Assembly: GCA_934670175.1 (NCBI GenBank)
Contig: CAKUOX010000010.1
Coordinates: 1 to 59,445 of the forward strand
Direction of reading: 5' to 3'
Source of the DNA: an uncultured Clostridia bacterium
Lineage (GTDB): Bacteria > Bacillota > Clostridia > Christensenellales > Aristaeellaceae
Length of the DNA stretch: 59,445 bases
In this document: in pieces, positions 8,310 to 18,525 of the stretch
How the letters are laid out: each line of letters opens with the position of its first letter
Numbering within the stretch: position 1 is the stretch's first letter
Translations under genes and position numbers: made by a program
Notes under the pieces: model-generated
Told to the model about the DNA's origin: nothing
The model's database searches: none
The model's input: the letters and a program-made list of their open reading frames with translations, nothing else

Positions 8310-8561
8310 CATCAGCAATGATATGCCGGTGAGGGAGAGGAGTACCCCTTACGCGTCCCAAGAGAGAGCTGCCCGTCGGCTGGAAGGCAGCTTGGAAGGG
8401 CGGAGGGAGAAGGTCGCTTCCGAGGCGGCGCGGTGAAGGCGCTTTGTGCTTAGCCGCGTCGGGGCGCGCCCCTTACAGCGTTTCGAGGTTCGCCGCAGGG
8501 CGAATGAATAAAGGTGGTACCGCGGAGCAGATCCGCCCTTTGGGGGTGGGTCTGTTTTTTT
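8310..8561 (+). ncRNA. T-box leader with valine (GTC) specifier
   Basis: The conserved T-box AAAGGTGGTACCGCGG is at 8510-8525 and is followed by an intrinsic terminator (8528-8538 with 8544-8554, then seven T). Stem I is recognisable from AGTA at 8341-8344 and the AGAGAG bulge near 8361-8368. The triplet after GAAG at 8413-8415 is GTC, a valine codon; the second T-box in this window has the same GAAG-codon spacing with GAC. Uncharged tRNA-Val should stabilise the antiterminator and let transcription reach the small membrane gene and valS. Confidence 0.92.
8528..8561 (+). terminator. Regulated terminator of the valine T-box
   Basis: An 11-bp stem with two G-T pairs and a T-run at 8555-8561; its 5' arm is next to the T-box, as required for a mutually exclusive antiterminator. 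Confidence 0.88.
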
Positions 8562-8656
8562 AAGGACAGAAATCAGCAAAGCCAGTGCTTTGCGGGCCGG
8601 CAGCGCTCAAAGAGAAATGCCGGAAGCGCTTTATACTGCGTGGGAGGTGTTATGCG

Positions 8657-8875
8657 GTGACATGGCTGGACAGGCTGTTCTCCGGCGGCGTGAGTATTGG
8701 TCGGGTAAACCCGTGGGGACTGGCGCTGATGGCGCTGGGCGCGGCGCTGATTGTGCTGGCGCGCCCGCTTTCTGCGGCGCTCTCGCGCGCTGAGCCGCAG
8801 AAATATCTGCTGCCGGTCAAAATCGCCGGACTGCTCGTCTGCGCAGGCGGCGCGCTTATTGCAATCCTTGGATGA
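8657..8875 (+). CDS. Small two-helix membrane protein, function unknown
   Basis: 72 residues starting at a GTG nine bases after GGGAGG (8642-8647). Two hydrophobic spans are visible: about 20-37 (WGLALMALGAALIVLARPL) and 51-71 (PVKIAGLLVCAGGALIAIL), with a short basic, charged link (LSRAEPQKY). No family recognised. It sits between the valine T-box terminator and valS, so it should be induced together with valyl-tRNA synthetase when tRNA-Val is uncharged. I cannot say whether it acts in valine handling or is a passenger. A start at 8585 upstream has no ribosome site. Confidence 0.65.
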   Translation: MTWLDRLFSGGVSIGRVNPWGLALMALGAALIVLARPLSAALSRAEPQKYLLPVKIAGLLVCAGGALIAILG

Positions 8876-8901
8876 GTTAATACAGGCAGGAGGAAATATA
8901 A

Positions 8902-11631
8902 ATGGAAAACAATCAGTTCAACATGGAAAAGGTCTATCAGCCCCAGCAGATCGAGGGCAGGATCTATGAAAAGTGGGAAGGCTCCGGCGCGTTCAAGCCC
9001 GTGATGCACCCCGGCAAGAAAGCCTTCACCATCGTGATGCCGCCGCCGAACATCACCGGCCAGCTGCATGTAGGTCATGCGCTGGATGAAATGCCGCAGG
9101 ACGTGCTGATCCGTTATCACCGCATGAAGGGCGATCCAACGCTGTGGGTGCCCGGCACGGATCATGCCGCCATCGCCACAGAGGTCAAGGTGGTAGAGGC
9201 GCTGGCAAAGGAGGGCCTGAGCAAGAAGGATCTGGGGCGCGAAGGGTTCCTGGAGCGCACCTGGGAATGGAAAAAGGAATATGGCGGGCGCATCGTCCGA
9301 CAGCTGCGCAAGCTGGGCGTTTCCTGCGACTGGAGCCGCGAACGCTTCACCATGGACGATGGCCTTTCCAAGGCCGTGCGCGAGACCTTTGTGCGCCTGT
9401 ATGAAAAGAGCCTGATCTATCAGGGCTGGCGCATGATCAACTGGTGCCCCTGCTGCAAGACCTCCATTTCCGACGCTGAGGTAGAATACGAGGCGCAAAA
9501 CGGCAATTTCTGGCATCTGCTGTACCCCGTGAAGGAGACCGGCGAAATGCTGGAGCTGGCCACCACGCGCCCCGAGACCATGCTGGGCGATACTGCCGTG
9601 GCCATCAATGCCGATGACGAGCGCTATGCGCACCTGCACGGCTGCCATGTGGTGCTGCCGCTGATCAACAAGGAGATCCCCATCGTGTGCGACGAGCACG
9701 CCGATATGACCAAGGGAACCGGCGTGGTGAAGATCACCCCCGCCCACGATCCCAACGACTTTGAGGTGGGCAAGCGCCACAATCTGCCCATGGTGCGCGT
9801 ATTTACCTACGACGGCCATATGACCGGCGCGAAGGAAGCCGCCGAAAACGCCGAATGGATCGCCAGCGGCCGCGCCACGAAGGATGAGCCTGTGGTGCTG
9901 GATTGCGGCAAATATGCCGGCATGACCACTGCCGAGGCGCGTAAGGCCATCGTCGCGGATCTGAAGGAGGCCGGACTGCTGAAAAAGATTGAACCGCTCA
10001 ATCACGAGGTCGGCACCTGCTATCGCTGCCACCACACGATCGAGCCGATGGTATCCAAGCAGTGGTTCGTGAAGATGGAGCCGCTGGCGCGTCCCGCCGT
10101 GAAGGTCGTCAAGGACGGCGAGCTGCGCTTCGTGCCCGAGCGCTTTGAAAAGACCTATCTCAACTGGATGGAAAACACCCGCGACTGGTGCATTTCCCGC
10201 CAGCTCTGGTGGGGACATCGCATTCCGGCGTTCTATTGCGACAGCTGCGGCGAAATCACCGTGTCCCGCAATGACATCAGCATTTGCCCGAAATGCGGCG
10301 CTCCCGTGCACCAGGACGACGATGTGCTGGACACCTGGTTCTCCTCGGCGCTCTGGCCGTTCTCCACGCTCGGCTGGCCGGATGAAAGCAGCGAGGATTA
10401 CAGGAATTTCTATCCGAACGCCGTGCTCTCCTGCGGCTACGACATCATCTTCTTCTGGCTGGCGCGCATGGTGTTCTCCGGCATTGAGCAGACCGGCAAA
10501 TGCCCCTTCAGTGTGGCGCTGATGCACGGCCTGGTGCGCGATGCGCAGGGACGGAAAATGAGCAAATCGCTGGGCAACGGCATCGACCCCATCGAGGTCA
10601 TCGACCAGTACGGCGCGGACGCGCTGCGCTTCTCGCTGGTGATGGGCGTTGCGCCGGGCGCGGACGTGCGCCTGTCCAATGAGAAGATCGAGACCTACCG
10701 CAACTTCTGCAACAAGATTTGGAACGCCAGCCGCTTCGTGCTGATGAACCTGCAGGGCTTCACGCCCAGCGGCGTACCCGCTGCGGACAAGCTGTCCATT
10801 GCCGATAAGTGGATACTGACGGAATACCAGAACACCGTGCGCGATGTAACGAACAACCTGGAAAACTTCGACCTGGGTCTTGCCGCAACGAAGCTGTATG
10901 ATTTCGTGTGGTCGGATTTCTGCGACTGGTATATCGAGATCGCTAAACAGGGCCTCTACGCCGAGGACGGCGATACCAAGGCTGCGGCGCAGGAGGTGCT
11001 CCTGCATGTCCTGACCGGCATCCTCAAGCTGCTGCATCCTTACATTCCGTTTATCACGGAGGAGCTGTACAGCTACCTGCCGGGCGCAGAGGGCATGCTC
11101 ATCAGCGCTGCGTGGCCAGAACCGCAGCCGGAATATGATTTTGCCGCCGAGGCGGCGCGCTTCGAGGGCGTGATGGAGGTCATTCGCGCCATCCGCAACC
11201 TGCGCGCCGAAATGAACGTGGCGCCTTCAAAGCGCGCCAGACTGATCCTGAAGCCGCACGAGGGCTGGAAGGACGCGCTCTCTGCCGCCGAGGGCTACTT
11301 CAAGCGCCTCGCGGGTGCCAGCGCTGTGGAATTCATCGACGCGGCGCAGGCGAATCCGGATAAGAGCGCTTCCGCCGTTACCGCACCCTGCGAGCTGTTC
11401 ATCCCGCTGGGCGAGCTGGTGGATGTGGAGAAGGAGATCGCGCGCCTGAGCAAGGATCTGAAAAATGTGGAGGGCGAGATCGCACGCGCAAATGGCAAGC
11501 TGAACAATCAGGGCTTCATCGCCAAGGCGCCCGCAGATTTGGTGAACCGCGAGCGCGAAAAGCTGGAAACCAATATGGGACTGCTTGAAAAGCTGAAGGC
11601 GCGCATCGAGGAGATGCAGGCGCTGCGCTAA
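8902..11631 (+). CDS. valS: Valyl-tRNA synthetase
   Basis: 909 residues, class Ia synthetase that joins valine to tRNA-Val in the cytoplasm. The HIGH motif appears as HVGH at about 56-59 after MPPPNITGQL, the KMSKS motif as GRKMSKSLGNGIDP near residue 552, and the CP1 editing domain lies between (TTRPETMLGDTAVA; GTGVVKITPAHDPND). The C-terminal coiled coil (VEKEIARLSKDLKNVEGEIA…NREREKLETNM) that contacts tRNA-Val is complete. GCAGGAGG precedes the ATG. Expression should be governed by the upstream valine T-box, and a strong terminator follows. Confidence 0.97.
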   Translation: MENNQFNMEKVYQPQQIEGRIYEKWEGSGAFKPVMHPGKKAFTIVMPPPNITGQLHVGHALDEMPQDVLIRYHRMKGDPTLWVPGTDHAAIATEVKVVEALAKEGLSKKDLGREGFLERTWEWKKEYGGRIVRQLRKLGVSCDWSRERFTMDDGLSKAVRETFVRLYEKSLIYQGWRMINWCPCCKTSISDAEVEYEAQNGNFWHLLYPVKETGEMLELATTRPETMLGDTAVAINADDERYAHLHGCHVVLPLINKEIPIVCDEHADMTKGTGVVKITPAHDPNDFEVGKRHNLPMVRVFTYDGHMTGAKEAAENAEWIASGRATKDEPVVLDCGKYAGMTTAEARKAIVADLKEAGLLKKIEPLNHEVGTCYRCHHTIEPMVSKQWFVKMEPLARPAVKVVKDGELRFVPERFEKTYLNWMENTRDWCISRQLWWGHRIPAFYCDSCGEITVSRNDISICPKCGAPVHQDDDVLDTWFSSALWPFSTLGWPDESSEDYRNFYPNAVLSCGYDIIFFWLARMVFSGIEQTGKCPFSVALMHGLVRDAQGRKMSKSLGNGIDPIEVIDQYGADALRFSLVMGVAPGADVRLSNEKIETYRNFCNKIWNASRFVLMNLQGFTPSGVPAADKLSIADKWILTEYQNTVRDVTNNLENFDLGLAATKLYDFVWSDFCDWYIEIAKQGLYAEDGDTKAAAQEVLLHVLTGILKLLHPYIPFITEELYSYLPGAEGMLISAAWPEPQPEYDFAAEAARFEGVMEVIRAIRNLRAEMNVAPSKRARLILKPHEGWKDALSAAEGYFKRLAGASAVEFIDAAQANPDKSASAVTAPCELFIPLGELVDVEKEIARLSKDLKNVEGEIARANGKLNNQGFIAKAPADLVNREREKLETNMGLLEKLKARIEEMQALR

Positions 11632-11656
11632 AAAGGTCAGTTGAATCGACATTGCT

Positions 11657-11694
11657 GCGCCGGACGGATCGTAAAAAACCGTCCGGCGCGTTTT
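11657..11694 (+). terminator. valS terminator
   Basis: A perfect 11-bp GC-rich stem (11657-11667 with 11679-11689) followed by gtttt, 25 bases after the valS stop and just before the end of the convergent aspartokinase gene. Confidence 0.88.
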
Positions 11695-11697
11695 GCG

Positions 11698-12747
11698 CTA
11701 TTCCATCAGCGCCCGATGCGCGGCGCGCAGCGCCTCCGCGCCGGCACGTTCATAAATGAACAATTCGATATGATCCCCTTTTTCTTCGCAGCGAAGCGGC
11801 GAGATCGCTTCCCTGAGCGCAGACAGCCGCTCCGGCGCAAGACCAAATATGCTGATAACTGCGGTGCCGCACCCACCTTGCAGGCCTTCACGGCGCAGCG
11901 CGACGCAGGGCAGATGGAGCTCATCAAACGCCTCGCTTACGCGCGTGCCCGGGCAGGTGGGATCAAAGCTGTTTCGAAGCTGCACCGCTACGCCGCGCCC
12001 GCGCAAAAATACGAGCGAATCGGGGTGCAGCACCTGCGCGCCGCAGGCCGAGAGCGCCGCCGTCTGGGTAAAGCCTGCCCACAGGTGCAATCGCGCATCC
12101 GGCACGAGGCGCGGGTCGGCGGAATACAAGCCGTCTACATCCGTCCAGTTTTCATAGAGACATGGTGCGAATGCGGCGGCGATCAGCGCGCCGCTCACGT
12201 CCGAACCGCCCCTGCTGAACAGAGCGATCTCACCGTCGGGCGCCGCGCCGTAGAAGCCGGGAATCACCGCGCCGGACAAATGCTTGAGCCGCTGCGCGGC
12301 TCGAAGCGTCATCTTCACATCGGCCGCGCCGTCGGCATCAAAAATGATCAGATCGCGCGCATCCACAAATTCCATACCGCAATAGGCGGCAAACAGGCGC
12401 GCGCAAAGATACTCGCCGCGGCTGATCAGTGCAGCGGGCGACGGCGCGTTCGCGTGCTCGATCCTGTCAAATTCTGCTTCCAGATCACAGTCTATGTCCA
12501 GCGCCGCGCGTATGGATGTATACCGTTTGAAGGCACGGGTCAAAATAGCGTGGCGCGCATCGCCCTCCGCCTGCTGCGCGCGCAGCAGCAGGTCGGTCAC
12601 CTTTTCGCCTTCGCTGGCGGAACGTCCCGGGGCGGACACGACGATATATTTTCTGGAGGAATCTGCGTCGATGATGCGGCGAACGCGCCTGAAGCCATCC
12701 GCATCGGCCAGCGAGCTTCCGCCAAATTTACATACGCGAGGATTCAT
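11698..12747 (-). CDS. Aspartate kinase (short form)
   Basis: 349 residues, catalysing ATP-dependent phosphorylation of aspartate, the first step to Lys, Thr and Met. The family opening CKFGGSSLADADGFRRV, the SRGEYLCARLFAAY stretch, FSRGGSDVSGALIAAAF and YENWTDVDGLYSADPRLV are clear. After the kinase domain the link VAVQLRNSFDPTCPGTRV leads to about 75 residues, too short for the usual two ACT domains, so allosteric control may be reduced or different; common bacterial lengths are 400-460. The ATG at 12747 follows GGAGGG; a longer frame reaches 12783. It is isolated from other biosynthesis genes and divergent from dnaG. Confidence 0.85.
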   Translation of the reverse strand: MNPRVCKFGGSSLADADGFRRVRRIIDADSSRKYIVVSAPGRSASEGEKVTDLLLRAQQAEGDARHAILTRAFKRYTSIRAALDIDCDLEAEFDRIEHANAPSPAALISRGEYLCARLFAAYCGMEFVDARDLIIFDADGAADVKMTLRAAQRLKHLSGAVIPGFYGAAPDGEIALFSRGGSDVSGALIAAAFAPCLYENWTDVDGLYSADPRLVPDARLHLWAGFTQTAALSACGAQVLHPDSLVFLRGRGVAVQLRNSFDPTCPGTRVSEAFDELHLPCVALRREGLQGGCGTAVISIFGLAPERLSALREAISPLRCEEKGDHIELFIYERAGAEALRAAHRALME

Positions 12748-13042
12748 AGCTATCCCTCCGAAATGAAAAGAATCACGCATCATCCTATGCCGCCGCGCAA
12801 AATGGGTTCGGAGGGCAGAGCGTGCGCCGCTTCGATAAAAAATTTCACAGGAAAAAAGGATTTCGGCGACGCGCGTTGTAATTAATAATATACGTTTCGG
12901 CGATGCGCGGTAAAGAAAGAAAATATGCAGCGCTTTGCCGAAAATTGTTGTAAAATGTCGGGCTCAGGCAGGAAATGCAGAATATCCGGCGAATAAATGG
13001 TATAGTCGCGTCGACTGGGAATGGTTAGGAGGAACACTAAAA

Positions 13043-14779
13043 ATGGCACGGTTTTCGGATGCGTTTTTAGATGAACTCCGCGCGCGCACGAGCCTGGAGG
13101 AGCTTGTTTCCCAATATGTTCCGCTGAAGCAGAAGGGCAGAAGGTTTTGGGGATGCTGTCCGTTTCATAATGAAAAGACGCCATCCTTCTCCGTGGATAC
13201 GGATGCGCAGCTCTATTATTGCTTCGGCTGCCACAAGGGGGGAACGGCGCTCAATTTCGTTATGGAAATGGAGCGCATGGAGTTTTCAGAGGCCGTGCAG
13301 TATCTGGCCGAGCGCGCACATATGCAGATTCCCGAAGTGGGGTCTTCACAGGCTGGGCGCAGCGGGGTCGGTTCTGAACAGCGAGAGCGCATTTACGAGG
13401 CCAACGTAACTGCCGCCCGCTATTTTCATTCGCTTCTGTGGACGGATGAGGGCGCGGAAGCGCTTTCATATCTCTATAAGCGCGGCCTGAACGATTCGGA
13501 TATTCGCCGTTTTGGGCTGGGCGCTTCGCCGCGCGGCTGGGATACGCTGACGGAATATCTCGGCCAGCAGGGCTTTGAATCTGCGCTGCTCAAGCAGGCC
13601 GGTCTGGCCGTCGAGCGCGACGGCCGGTATTATGACATGTTTCGGGGGCGCGTGATCTTTCCGATCATCAACGCCCGCGGCAAGGTACTCGGCTTCGGCG
13701 GTCGCGCAATGGGCGATGCACAGCCGAAATACCTGAACACGCCGGATACGCCCGTATTCAACAAGCGCCAGGGGCTGTATTCGATGAACTTTGTACGCAA
13801 TGAACGCGATGTCGGGCATCTGGTGCTGGTGGAAGGCTATATGGATACCGTATCACTGCGCAAGTATGGCGTACGCGGCGTAGTGGCGACGCTCGGCACG
13901 GCACTCACGCCGGAGCAGGCGCGGCTGATCAAGCGCTATGCGCCGGAGGTATGGATCAGCTACGACGGTGATGCTGCCGGTCAAAAGGCCGCGCTCAGGG
14001 CGCTGGATATTTTTGACGAGCTCGAAGGATTGACGCCGCGCGTGGTGGATTATCCCGCAGGGCAGGATCCTGACGACTTTATTCGCGATAAGGGGCTGGA
14101 AGGCTTTGAACGCCTGCGCAAGTACGACGCGGCGGAATACCGCATGCTGCGTGCGCGGGATGGTCTGGATCTGACTACGCAGGACGGCATGACGCAATAT
14201 GCGCTCAAGTGCTGCGAGATCCTGAAGAAGGTTTCTGATCCCATCGTGATGGAAAACCATCTCCGGCAGCTGGCGTTTCAAACGGGGTATGATCGCGAAA
14301 TTCTGCTGCGGCAGATCGGCGTGGCGGCGCACAGTGAAGTGCCAAAACCGCGGCAATATACGCCGCGCGATACAAAAGCGCGCGCAGACGATGCGGCGCT
14401 GGCGGAGCGCGTGCTGCTGACGCTGTTATCCATCGGCGAGCTCCCGCAGGAAATGCTAAAGGCGGAGGATTTCTCCGCAGGTGTGCGCCGCGATGCGGCG
14501 GCATGGATGCTCGGCGGAAGGCCTGCGGCAGCCTTTGTGGAAACGCTTCAGGATGCCGCAGCGCGCAGCGAGGCGGTGCAGGCGCTCAATTATGCGCCGC
14601 TGCCCGACAGCCATGAAGAAAAGCTGGAGCTGGCGCAAACGAGCCTGAGCACTATACGCAGGGCGCGCCTGCGCGAGCGCATGGCGGAGATCGAAGCGGA
14701 GATCAAGACGGCGGATGCAAACCGCAAACGTGATCTGTATACGCAAATGCAAGCCATATTAAAGGCTTTGGAGGACTGA
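13043..14779 (+). CDS. dnaG: DNA primase
   Basis: 578 residues. The CHC2 zinc-binding domain is at 1-100 (C39, H42, C60, C63 in CCPFHNEK and YYCFGCHKGG), followed by the primase core with TOPRIM marks LVLVEGYMDTVSL and WISYDGDAAGQKAAL, and a C-terminal helicase-binding region of low similarity. It makes RNA primers for replication at the fork. AGGAGG lies 7-12 bases before the ATG at 13043; the frame is open further upstream but without a ribosome site. It heads a macromolecular-synthesis cluster with rpoD 23 bases downstream. Confidence 0.95.
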   Translation: MARFSDAFLDELRARTSLEELVSQYVPLKQKGRRFWGCCPFHNEKTPSFSVDTDAQLYYCFGCHKGGTALNFVMEMERMEFSEAVQYLAERAHMQIPEVGSSQAGRSGVGSEQRERIYEANVTAARYFHSLLWTDEGAEALSYLYKRGLNDSDIRRFGLGASPRGWDTLTEYLGQQGFESALLKQAGLAVERDGRYYDMFRGRVIFPIINARGKVLGFGGRAMGDAQPKYLNTPDTPVFNKRQGLYSMNFVRNERDVGHLVLVEGYMDTVSLRKYGVRGVVATLGTALTPEQARLIKRYAPEVWISYDGDAAGQKAALRALDIFDELEGLTPRVVDYPAGQDPDDFIRDKGLEGFERLRKYDAAEYRMLRARDGLDLTTQDGMTQYALKCCEILKKVSDPIVMENHLRQLAFQTGYDREILLRQIGVAAHSEVPKPRQYTPRDTKARADDAALAERVLLTLLSIGELPQEMLKAEDFSAGVRRDAAAWMLGGRPAAAFVETLQDAAARSEAVQALNYAPLPDSHEEKLELAQTSLSTIRRARLRERMAEIEAEIKTADANRKRDLYTQMQAILKALED

Positions 14780-14802
14780 CCGGTCGAAAGGAGTGGCCTA
14801 TT

Positions 14803-15896
<1,094 letters not shown>

Positions 15897-15897
<1 letters not shown>

Positions 15898-16586
15898 TGG
15901 CATACGATAAGCGAATATCCCTGGATCCGCGCCTGACCCTGATCGCGGAAATGGCGGGCAGCTGCGGCTGCTGCGCCGACATCGGCAGCGATCACGGCAG
16001 GCTCGGCGCGTTTATGCTTCAAAACGCTTATTGCGAGCGCGTGGTGTTTACGGACATTTCCGCGCCCTCGCTGGAAAAGGCCAAACGCCTGACTGCGCTG
16101 CTCGGGCTGAATGATCGCGCGGATTTCTGCGTGGGCGACGGTGCGTGCGCGCTGACGCGAAGGGTGGATGTAGCGATCATTGCCGGCATGGGCGGCGAAA
16201 CGATCTCGAGTATTATTCAAAACGCGCAGGGACATCTGGACGGCGCTCGGCTGCTGTTGCAGCCCAACGTGGCCGCGCCGCAGCTGCGCGCGGCGCTGAA
16301 CCGGTGCGGCTGGCACATTTCCCGCGAGGCGCTCGCGCGCGACGGGCGCAGGATCTATCCGATCATTGAAGCTGTTGAGGGCAGTCAGGTGTTAAATGAA
16401 GTGGAGTTGGAAGTCGGCCCTGTGCTGCTGCGTGAGAAGCCGCCCCTGCTGCGCGATTACGCGCGGTTTCACATTCGCGTTGCGGAAAAGGCGCTGAGCG
16501 GCGCGCTGCGCGGCGGCGATGCTGCAAGCATATCGGCGCTCGAACACACGCTTGAGATTTGGAAGGACGTTGAAAAATGGCTTTGA
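15897..16586 (+). CDS. trmK: tRNA (adenine-22-N1)-methyltransferase
   Basis: 229 residues of the TrmK family. The SAM-binding loop is CCADIGSDHGRLGAFML (about 24-40), with FTDISAPSLEKAKR and the family-specific VAIIAGMGGETISSIIQ. In Bacillus TrmK methylates A22 of some tRNAs. The ATG overlaps the rpoD stop (TGATG), a typical coupled start. In many Firmicutes trmK follows sigA and precedes the Nif3-family gene exactly as here. Confidence 0.9.
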
Positions 16587-17338
16587 CAGCTTTGCAGGTA
16601 TGCGCGGCCATCGACAGCTTTGCGCCCTTTGCACTTGCTGAGGCGTGGGATAATGTCGGTCTGCTGGCGGGCTCGCCGGATATGCAGGTGCGCGGCATAC
16701 TCTGCGCGCTGGAGCTTAATCCGATGGTGCTCGAGGAAGCGCTCAGGCAGGATTGTAATCTGATTGTGACGCATCATCCGATCCTCTTTCATGCGCGAAA
16801 AAATTTGCGTGAGGATGAGCCGGAGGGTGCGATGCTGTGCGTGCTGGTGCGAAACCAAATGGCGCTGATCTCAGCACACACAAATTTTGACAACGCCGCT
16901 CCCGGCGTGAACGACGCGCTGGCTGAAAGGCTTGCGCTCGAGAACGTCGAAGCGGGCGAGAGCGGCCTGCGCACAGGCACGCCGCAGCAGGCGACGCTCG
17001 GCGCGTTTGCGGATCACGTCCGGCAATGCCTGGGCGGTGCGGTGCGCGTTTACGGCGAGCCGGAGTGCGCCATACGTTGCGTGGCAGTGCTCGGCGGCGC
17101 AGGCGGCGATTTTGCACCGCTGGCGCTGTCTGCGGGCGCAGACGTGTATCTGACGGGCGAGATCGCGCACCACAAGGCGTGGGACGCCTATCTGCGTGGT
17201 CTGTGCGTGCTGGAGGCCGGACACGCGGCCACTGAGTTACCCGCGATCGATCTGCTGGTAAAAGGTTTACAAAATGCGCTGCATGGTGTACAATGGAATG
17301 AGCGCATATATAGAAGCGAAGTTGAGCTGTTTCGCTAG
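16577..17338 (+). CDS. Nif3-like dinuclear metal centre protein
   Basis: 253 residues, shorter than the roughly 370-residue Bacillus type because the central PII-like insertion is missing or reduced. Diagnostic stretches are AEAWDNVGLLAGSPD, NLIVTHHPILFHARKNL, LISAHTNFDNAAPGVNDALA, DVYLTGEIAHHKAWDA and EAGHAATELPAIDLL, which provide the histidine and glutamate metal ligands of the hexameric family. Biochemical function is unknown; it may be a hydrolase or metal chaperone. It overlaps the trmK end by ten bases. Confidence 0.88.
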   Translation: MALTALQVCAAIDSFAPFALAEAWDNVGLLAGSPDMQVRGILCALELNPMVLEEALRQDCNLIVTHHPILFHARKNLREDEPEGAMLCVLVRNQMALISAHTNFDNAAPGVNDALAERLALENVEAGESGLRTGTPQQATLGAFADHVRQCLGGAVRVYGEPECAIRCVAVLGGAGGDFAPLALSAGADVYLTGEIAHHKAWDAYLRGLCVLEAGHAATELPAIDLLVKGLQNALHGVQWNERIYRSEVELFR

Positions 17339-17354
17339 AATTGGAGGATGAAGA

Positions 17355-18062
17355 ATGCAGTTAGATAAGTTGTGGCAGTTTATGCAGGTGGACATGGAAG
17401 CGGATAAGTTTGAAGCCAAGATCCGTCAGTCCGAAAAGCGTCAGACTCTGATCAAACAGCGCAATTTTTTGATGGATCAGCAGAGTAACATGAAGAAGCT
17501 GGAAAGCGACGTGGCCGCGATGGCGGATCGCCTGGAGGCCGTTCGCGATGAGGCCGAGCGCCTACAGAAAACGCTTTCGCAGCAGCTCGCCGAACTGGAA
17601 GGCAATCCGCCTGCCAGCGCCGAGGAAGCTGACGCAAAGGCGGACGAGGTGCAGAAGCTGCTCGATGCGCTTAGCCGCTACGAGCAGGAGCTGAATAAAA
17701 TGCACAAGGACGCCGAAACGCGCGACCGTCAGCAGCGCGATATTCGCGTGCGCGCCGCCCGCACCAAGGCGGAATACGATCAGCTCAAGTCTGAGTACGA
17801 TGTGGAATTCAAGCGCGACTCCGCCACGCTGAAGCAGATGCGCGAGCGCACGGATAAGGAATCCCAGAAGATCGAGGCCGAGCTTCTTGAAAAATACAAA
17901 GCCATCAAGCAGCATTGCACACCGCCGATGGCCAAGCTGATCGACGGCCAGTGCAGTGGATGCTTCATGTCGCTGCCGAGCGCGACGCTGCTGGCGCTCA
18001 AGGAGGGCGAGCACATCGTCTGCTGCGATAACTGCGGCAGGATCATTTACAGCGAAGAATAA
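17355..18062 (+). CDS. Coiled-coil protein with C-terminal C4 zinc ribbon
   Basis: 235 residues. Residues 1-185 are strongly charged heptad-like coiled coil; the end contains four cysteines in two pairs (GQCSGCFM and VCCDNCGRIIY), the C4-type zinc ribbon of the COG1579 family often found after Nif3 genes. It likely binds nucleic acid or acts as a chaperone-like scaffold, but no defined role can be given. It starts 16 bases after the Nif3 stop with GGAGGATGAAG before the ATG, and rnpB follows in 20 bases. Confidence 0.85.
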   Translation: MQLDKLWQFMQVDMEADKFEAKIRQSEKRQTLIKQRNFLMDQQSNMKKLESDVAAMADRLEAVRDEAERLQKTLSQQLAELEGNPPASAEEADAKADEVQKLLDALSRYEQELNKMHKDAETRDRQQRDIRVRAARTKAEYDQLKSEYDVEFKRDSATLKQMRERTDKESQKIEAELLEKYKAIKQHCTPPMAKLIDGQCSGCFMSLPSATLLALKEGEHIVCCDNCGRIIYSEE

Positions 18063-18081
18063 GCCATTATTTCGTTATGAA

Positions 18082-18430
18082 TTGCGAGGGCGTCAGACGG
18101 TCGCAGGCGCATTGAGCGTCTGAGGAAAGTCCGAGCACCGTAGGGCAGGGTGCCGGTTAACTGCCGGTGGAGGCGACTCCAAGGAAAGTGCAACAGAGAT
18201 ATACCGCCCCGCGGCTTCGGCCGCGGGGTAAGGGTGGAAAGGCGAGGTAAGAGCTCACCAGCGGCTTGGCGACTTGACCGCTCTGTAAACCCCACCTGGT
18301 GCAAGATTGATAGGAAAGCGCTTGTGGCGGCCCGTCATGCTTTCGGGTAATCGCTTGAGCTTCATGGCAACTTGAAGCCTAGACAGATGATCGTCCAATA
18401 CAGAACTCGGCTTACAGGCGCCGCTCGCAA
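18082..18430 (+). ncRNA. rnpB: RNase P RNA, bacterial class A
   Basis: The ends pair as P1 (TTGCGAG at 18082-18088 with CTCGCAA at 18424-18430). The universally conserved GAGGAAAGTCCGAGCAC begins near 18120, and the 3' conserved CAGAACTCGGCTTACAG is near 18401-18417. A GC-rich hairpin (cccgcggcttcggccgcggg near 18207-18227) and the GGTAAGAGCTCACCAG segment fit P12 and neighbouring helices. It is the catalytic RNA that trims tRNA 5' leaders. Downstream of the zinc-ribbon gene. Confidence 0.95.
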
Positions 18431-18440
18431 ATCATATATA

Positions 18441-18473
18441 AACAGCCGATGATCGCAAAGGTCATCGGCTGTT
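18441..18473. terminator. Hairpin after rnpB, perhaps bidirectional
   Basis: A 12-bp stem (18441-18452 with 18462-18473) with a 9-base loop. The rightward tail is not T-rich; reading leftwards it is followed by tttatata, so it may also end the murC-lipoprotein transcript. Confidence 0.6.
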
Positions 18474-18525
18474 GCTCATTGAGCGAGCTTCAGAATGCCT
18501 GTCTGCATATGACAGCTCAGCTTGC

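Noticed and set aside
8650..11037. Open frame of about 795 codons on the minus strand opposite valS
   Set aside because: valS is unmistakable on the plus strand; the antisense frame has no family resemblance, ribosome site or promoter.
12748..13042. Search for promoters between aspartokinase and dnaG
   Set aside because: The 295-base gap has AT-rich patches and a TATAGT near 13002, but no -35/-10 pair good enough to report on either strand.
12882..13184. Minus-strand frame of 100 codons across the gap before dnaG
   Set aside because: It overlaps the start of dnaG, has no ribosome site, and its sequence has no protein-like pattern.
18082..18430. rnpB region considered as protein coding
   Set aside because: Short frames across it are accidental; the conserved RNase P RNA segments and paired ends explain the sequence.
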